The notes below the pieces were generated by a model. That model made no database searches, was not told the DNA's origin, and saw only the letters and a program-made list of their open reading frames with translations. This document shows, piece by piece, positions 60,456 to 64,000 of a DNA stretch of 64,000 bases; the stretch's first letter is position 1; each line of letters begins with the position of its first letter. Position numbers and translations under genes: made by a program. The DNA lies in the NCBI GenBank assembly GCA_020746105.1, contig CM036617.1, positions 145,060,518 to 145,124,517 on the forward strand. The letters are read 5' to 3'. Source of the DNA: Trogon surrucura. Taxonomy: Eukaryota; Chordata; Aves; Trogoniformes; Trogonidae.

Positions 60456-60575
60456 ACCCCTGTTCAGGAAAGCATTTAAACAGAGGCTTAACTCTGTCTC
60501 TATTCAGGCTGGCACTTATGTCTCAGTTTAAGTGCTGTGCTGAATAGATTTTTTTTTCCTGAATGAGGGCCAATT
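60456..60575. repeat. Ancient palindromic interspersed repeat relic
   Basis: GACCCCTGTTCAGGAAAGCA, TTTAAACAGAGGCTTAACTC, CTCAGTTTAAGTGCTGTGCT, GAATAG and, after a T-run, CTGAATGAGGGCC occur in the order of a family I recall from turtle, crocodilian and bird DNA. In that family 'ttcaggaaagcacttaagcacatgcttaa' is mirrored by 'cttaagtgctttgctgaatcagggcc', so the element is an imperfect palindrome around a 'cattgacttcaatg' core. The centre is lost or strongly changed here. This is the clearest of the old relics in the window; its family name is not known to me. Confidence 0.5.
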
Positions 60576-63043
60576 TCAGTTCATCATCCCTGAGAAACAG
60601 ATGCATTCATACCTCCTTTCTAACAAATATGGAAAAAAACCCATGTAGCTAATATTTAACATGGAAGGGGGAACAGTTTAGGATAAAAAGATGAATCTCC
60701 TACTTTCCCATCAGCTCAGACCTACCCTGTGCTCCCCCAGTGCTCAGTGGTACTCACTTGGGGCTCCTCATGAATGGATGGTGGAGGTCGCTACAACACT
60801 CCACAATGTGAAGCAAGATGCGTCACATTAGGTTGATTTAATGAAGGATGCCTTCTCCTAAACCTATCTTTGCATTCCTAGGAAGCAGCAACTCTTTTTT
60901 TGCAAAATGCCACAAGACTCAGGGGAGAAAAAGCTACAAAGTGCAAAACATTATTAGTCATTATTGGATGACTAATTGAATTCAATTATTCATGGCTGAT
61001 TACCCAACATCGATACAGAGATGAGAACATGCCTCATCTCCTAAGGCTCAGCTACGGCCTCATGAATAGGAGGTGGGAGGGGATGCAGCAACTGCACTAT
61101 GTTAGAAGGGAAGTTTACGACTACACATTGAGGAACAAGTATAGCAAAGGATATTCTAAGAGGTATAAAGGGCTATTGAGCACCAAGTTCTTACATCTGT
61201 CTTCCACATGTCCCCTTTAAAAACTCCAGGGATGGGAGGTTTCAACCAGTATACTTGCAGGCAGCCACAGTTACCCCAACCACTACCTTCCTCTGCAAAG
61301 TAACACACAGGGCTCCCACCCCATGAGACATTCCTGCCCACAGATGCAGAGAAATACGGCTCCCTGAGCCCCTGGCAGGGCTGTCCAAGGCACCTGAGCA
61401 TTGAGCATGAGCATAGGCATGATTGTGTGAGTTCAACCGAAGAAAAGAAAAGTGACGTTGAGACTTTTGGCTCTGTGGAGGAACTGGTGATGCCAGCACA
61501 ATATATACTGTAACTTGCAGAGTTAATGGTACTGGCAAATTAAATGCCATCTGTGTTCAGCAAAGGCAGGGGAGGAAGGAAACAGGAGGGTTAATAAAAA
61601 ATTTTCTAGGTGGTAGATATGATGACTAGAATCCATGGAGCTGCTCTTGCTCCCACTGGAAAAATGCTATGCTGATGTCTTTAGCCCCAGTACAAATAAA
61701 AAGCATCCCTGACGCTAAGATGCAACGACCAAACTAAAAGGAATATGGACATTTTCCTTTGATTTTATGGAGTTCATTATTAACAGGAGGAGGAAGAAGA
61801 AAGGGAATACGAGGAAGGGCCCTCTAAGGTCACTGGAAGAGATCTGCTAGACGAGCTTTGAAATCTGCTGCAGGGAGTCTGGAAAAGTGAAATTCATATC
61901 AAACACTGACATTGATTGGACTATGACAATGTTTTCATTGCATTCAACACGTTTCACAAGGTTCAGCTATGTAAATATACAGGCTGCTTTTTCCCTGAAC
62001 ACAGGGTGCAGCTTGCAAAGCCTAAGGAATTTCTGGTTGTATTTTCTCATATATGATCTGGTAGCCTTCCTTTCTCTTTCATATTATAAACATATTATTA
62101 CAAGTAGGCAGTGAATAGACCTTTCTTTTTTTTTTCTTGCATTACTTTAAAAAAAATGAATTGTTATCAGATTTAATGATATGATAAGCTTTAGAGTTCC
62201 CCTGGGAAGCTACCACAGCCGTACTGATTTACATAAGCATTTTCCTACACATAATACAGCATGCAAGCTCTCTGATCTCATTATTCATTAGAAAATTAAT
62301 GATATCTCTCAAACGTGAAAGCAGACCAGTTCTGCAGAGAGTGCTGGAAATTGGCTAGTTCTCGACGCGGTAGTCATTTTCAATTTACTGGCTTGAAAAA
62401 AAGATGCTTTTAAGCAAATAAAAGGGTGCTGACATCAAACAGATACTTGTCTTGCTGCCAGGGAACGAGATGCCTTTTAAGGCAGGAAGGTGGGACTTGA
62501 GTGATGTGAATAGGAAGAAAAGAAAACAAGCCAGTCAGAGTTAAGCAGCTCTGCCCCATTCATGAAAAATGTCTAGGCTCATTTCCTCATTGCCAGAGGT
62601 CTTTTTTGCTTAAATTCTAAAGCCCGTGCTCTGTTCTTGCCAATAATAAATAGCAGCCTGTTGTTAGAAAAAGTGCAAACTATGGAGGTTTTTTAAGTGC
62701 TTTTCCCTGAGCTACACAAATTGTGGCATCCCATAGATCAAGGGACAATGTTAACAACCCCCTCAAAACTTTGCTGATAACTATATCTCGAAATTGCGAC
62801 TATCTGAGATTGTTGGGGAATGAACTGCGGCGTATTCACGCAGGGAGAGCAAAGGCTGATAATCAAGGATGGCATGAATTACCACATGACGGACCAGATT
62901 AAGATCTGATTTTTATCCTGTCTCTGTTTAGATTATAGGACCAGCAATTAGCAAGGGCTAGCTCCAGCACACAAGCCTGCTCTTTTCGGGTATGACTAAC
63001 AAACAGGATGGTTGTTCCTGTCGCTGTAGTAACACAACTGTCA

Positions 63044-63065
63044 GGGCACTGGGGTTGGGGTGGGG
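63044..63065 (+). other. Potential G-quadruplex (four tracts, short loops)
   Basis: GGGCACTGGGGTTGGGGTGG and the next two G give one GGG and three GGGG tracts with loops of 4, 2 and 1 bases. Short loops favour a stable, parallel quadruplex. No promoter or gene is seen beside it. Confidence 0.75.
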
Positions 63066-63666
63066 CTCTCGCTGCACGGTATCTCAAAGTGGAACACCTT
63101 GGTGTCCATCTCTTACGGTAAAGTGGATGAAACCTGTGCCTGCTGCTTGTTGAAGGAGATACAACCTTTCTGTGCAATATTTGATTGCTGCTTTTTAATG
63201 CAATTCATAGCTCAGATAGCAACAGAAAATGCTCTGGGGTGTGGTAGAAGAGGGATATTAGACAGGCACTGCAACATCCTGTTTTGGAACTAGTTTAATA
63301 TGAGACTCACAGGCTCAGCATTACAAAATTCTGCACTCAAGCTGTCACTTGCCAAATTTTTTGCACATTAGTTTGGTTTTTTTCTTTCCTGTGATCGGTA
63401 GCGACATAAAAGGAAACATCTGTTTCTGCAGTGTCTGAATTAGTGGATGCCATAGGAAAAACACACCAAACCAACATCAGATTTGAAATAACCAGGCAGC
63501 GTGAGAACTTGTGCAATTTGCAATGTCTTCCAGTAGGGAACCCAAAATCTGCCACTACAGTGGGAATTCCACCAGGCTTCCACCAGTAAAGAAAGAGCAC
63601 TGCTGTTGTATTGATGTTTTCACCACATCTTCAACCACTATGATATTCAACCAATACAGGCTGAAA

Positions 63667-63718
63667 AATAACTAAACAAACTAAAAAACATCAATAATTA
63701 AACAAACTAAAATCACCC
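63667..63718 (+). repeat. 26-bp tandem duplication (2 copies)
   Basis: AATAACTAAACAAACTAAAA (63667) is repeated 26 bases later as AATAATTAAACAAACTAAAA (63693) with one change in the first 20 bases; the last six bases of the units differ. Confidence 0.88.
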
Positions 63719-63945
63719 ATTTACAGCTGTCACTTCAGTGTCAACTGTGGTTTGAAGGATAACACTTGCCCAACTTTTCTGCATTGAGATAAATGTCCTC
63801 CAAGGGAAGCAATGGTTCTGTCAGAGAACATGTTATGGAGGTCTAATGAGTATATATGTTCAGGGTTTAGATTAAAATCTCTCATGAGTCTTTATTAATA
63901 ATAGGGCCTATTGAGCTAAAATATCAAGTCACCTTTGGAGACACC

Positions 63946-63978
63946 TTTCCGTTCCTTCCAGTCTGGAAGGAACGGAAA
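63946..63978. repeat. Perfect 33-nt palindrome (16-bp arms, 1-nt centre)
   Basis: TTTCCGTTCCTTCCAG (63946-63961) is followed by a single T and then CTGGAAGGAACGGAAA (63963-63978), the exact inverse complement. Pairing does not extend beyond the arms. The stem is half G+C and each arm carries a GGAA word, the core of ETS-type sites. It may be a hairpin or cruciform, a paired binding site or a recent foldback event. No gene lies beside it within the window. Confidence 0.93.
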
Positions 63979-64000
63979 ATCTTACTTGTTTTACGTGATT

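Larger units (their letters stand above)
59226..64000. other. Gene-free unique DNA, right end
   Basis: No exon was recognised. Listed separately are an ancient palindromic repeat relic, a G-quadruplex motif, a 26-bp tandem duplication and a perfect palindrome. The block 61900-62900 is AT-rich, non-repetitive and dense in homeodomain-type words (ATTAATGA, TTTAATGATATG, CATTAGAAAATTAATG). It is a candidate conserved non-coding region. Confidence 0.5.

Overview
The window looks like non-coding DNA from a bird genome. The strongest evidence is nine 5'-truncated CR1 (chicken repeat 1) LINE fragments on both strands. Several of them end in the avian CR1 tail of repeated ATTCTATGATTCTGTGATT-type units. 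There is also one probable old endogenous-retrovirus solo LTR of avian ERVL/ERVK type, and several relics that resemble ancient sauropsid/amniote interspersed repeats. The DNA is AT-rich and has no CpG-island-like block. I found no operons, tRNA/rRNA genes, CRISPR arrays or other prokaryotic features, and no exon that I can assign to a known protein. The long open frames are what chance gives in 64 kb, except those that lie inside CR1 ORF2.

Layout. 1-14.5 kb: unique DNA with short tandem duplications, a purine-rich stretch near 6.0-6.4 kb, possible ancient repeat relics (0.88, 1.4, 7.9, 12.8-13.5 kb) and a second purine-rich stretch at 13.6-13.9 kb. 14.56 kb: minus-strand CR1 tail. 14.8-23.3 kb: unique DNA with a 23-nt poly(A), a hairpin and a 32-bp tandem duplication. 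23.35-24.0 kb: the best-preserved CR1, still open through the C-terminal part of ORF2. 24-30.5 kb: unique DNA with a five-tract G-quadruplex motif and an AATAAA-plus-poly(A) signature. 30.57-31.36 kb: CR1, plus strand. 35.13-35.54 kb: CR1, minus strand. 37.1 kb: CR1 tail. 41.57-42.10 kb: CR1, plus strand. 42.1-55.7 kb: the longest CR1-free stretch, holding a CAG and a TG microsatellite side by side and two blocks that read like conserved non-coding DNA. 55.7-59.2 kb: repeat cluster of a young CR1 tail, the probable LTR, another CR1 tail and an old 1.2-kb minus-strand CR1. 59.2-64 kb: unique DNA with an ancient palindromic repeat relic, a possible regulatory block, a G-quadruplex motif and, near the end, a perfect 33-nt palindrome.

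CR1 covers roughly 4.3 kb (about 7%) of the window, a usual density for an avian intergenic or intronic region. The window therefore looks like a gene desert or a large intron. I see no evidence of a new multi-gene system. The most distinctive local structures are the terminal palindrome, the G-tract cluster at 34.7 kb and possible non-coding regulatory blocks, which can only be confirmed by cross-species alignment.
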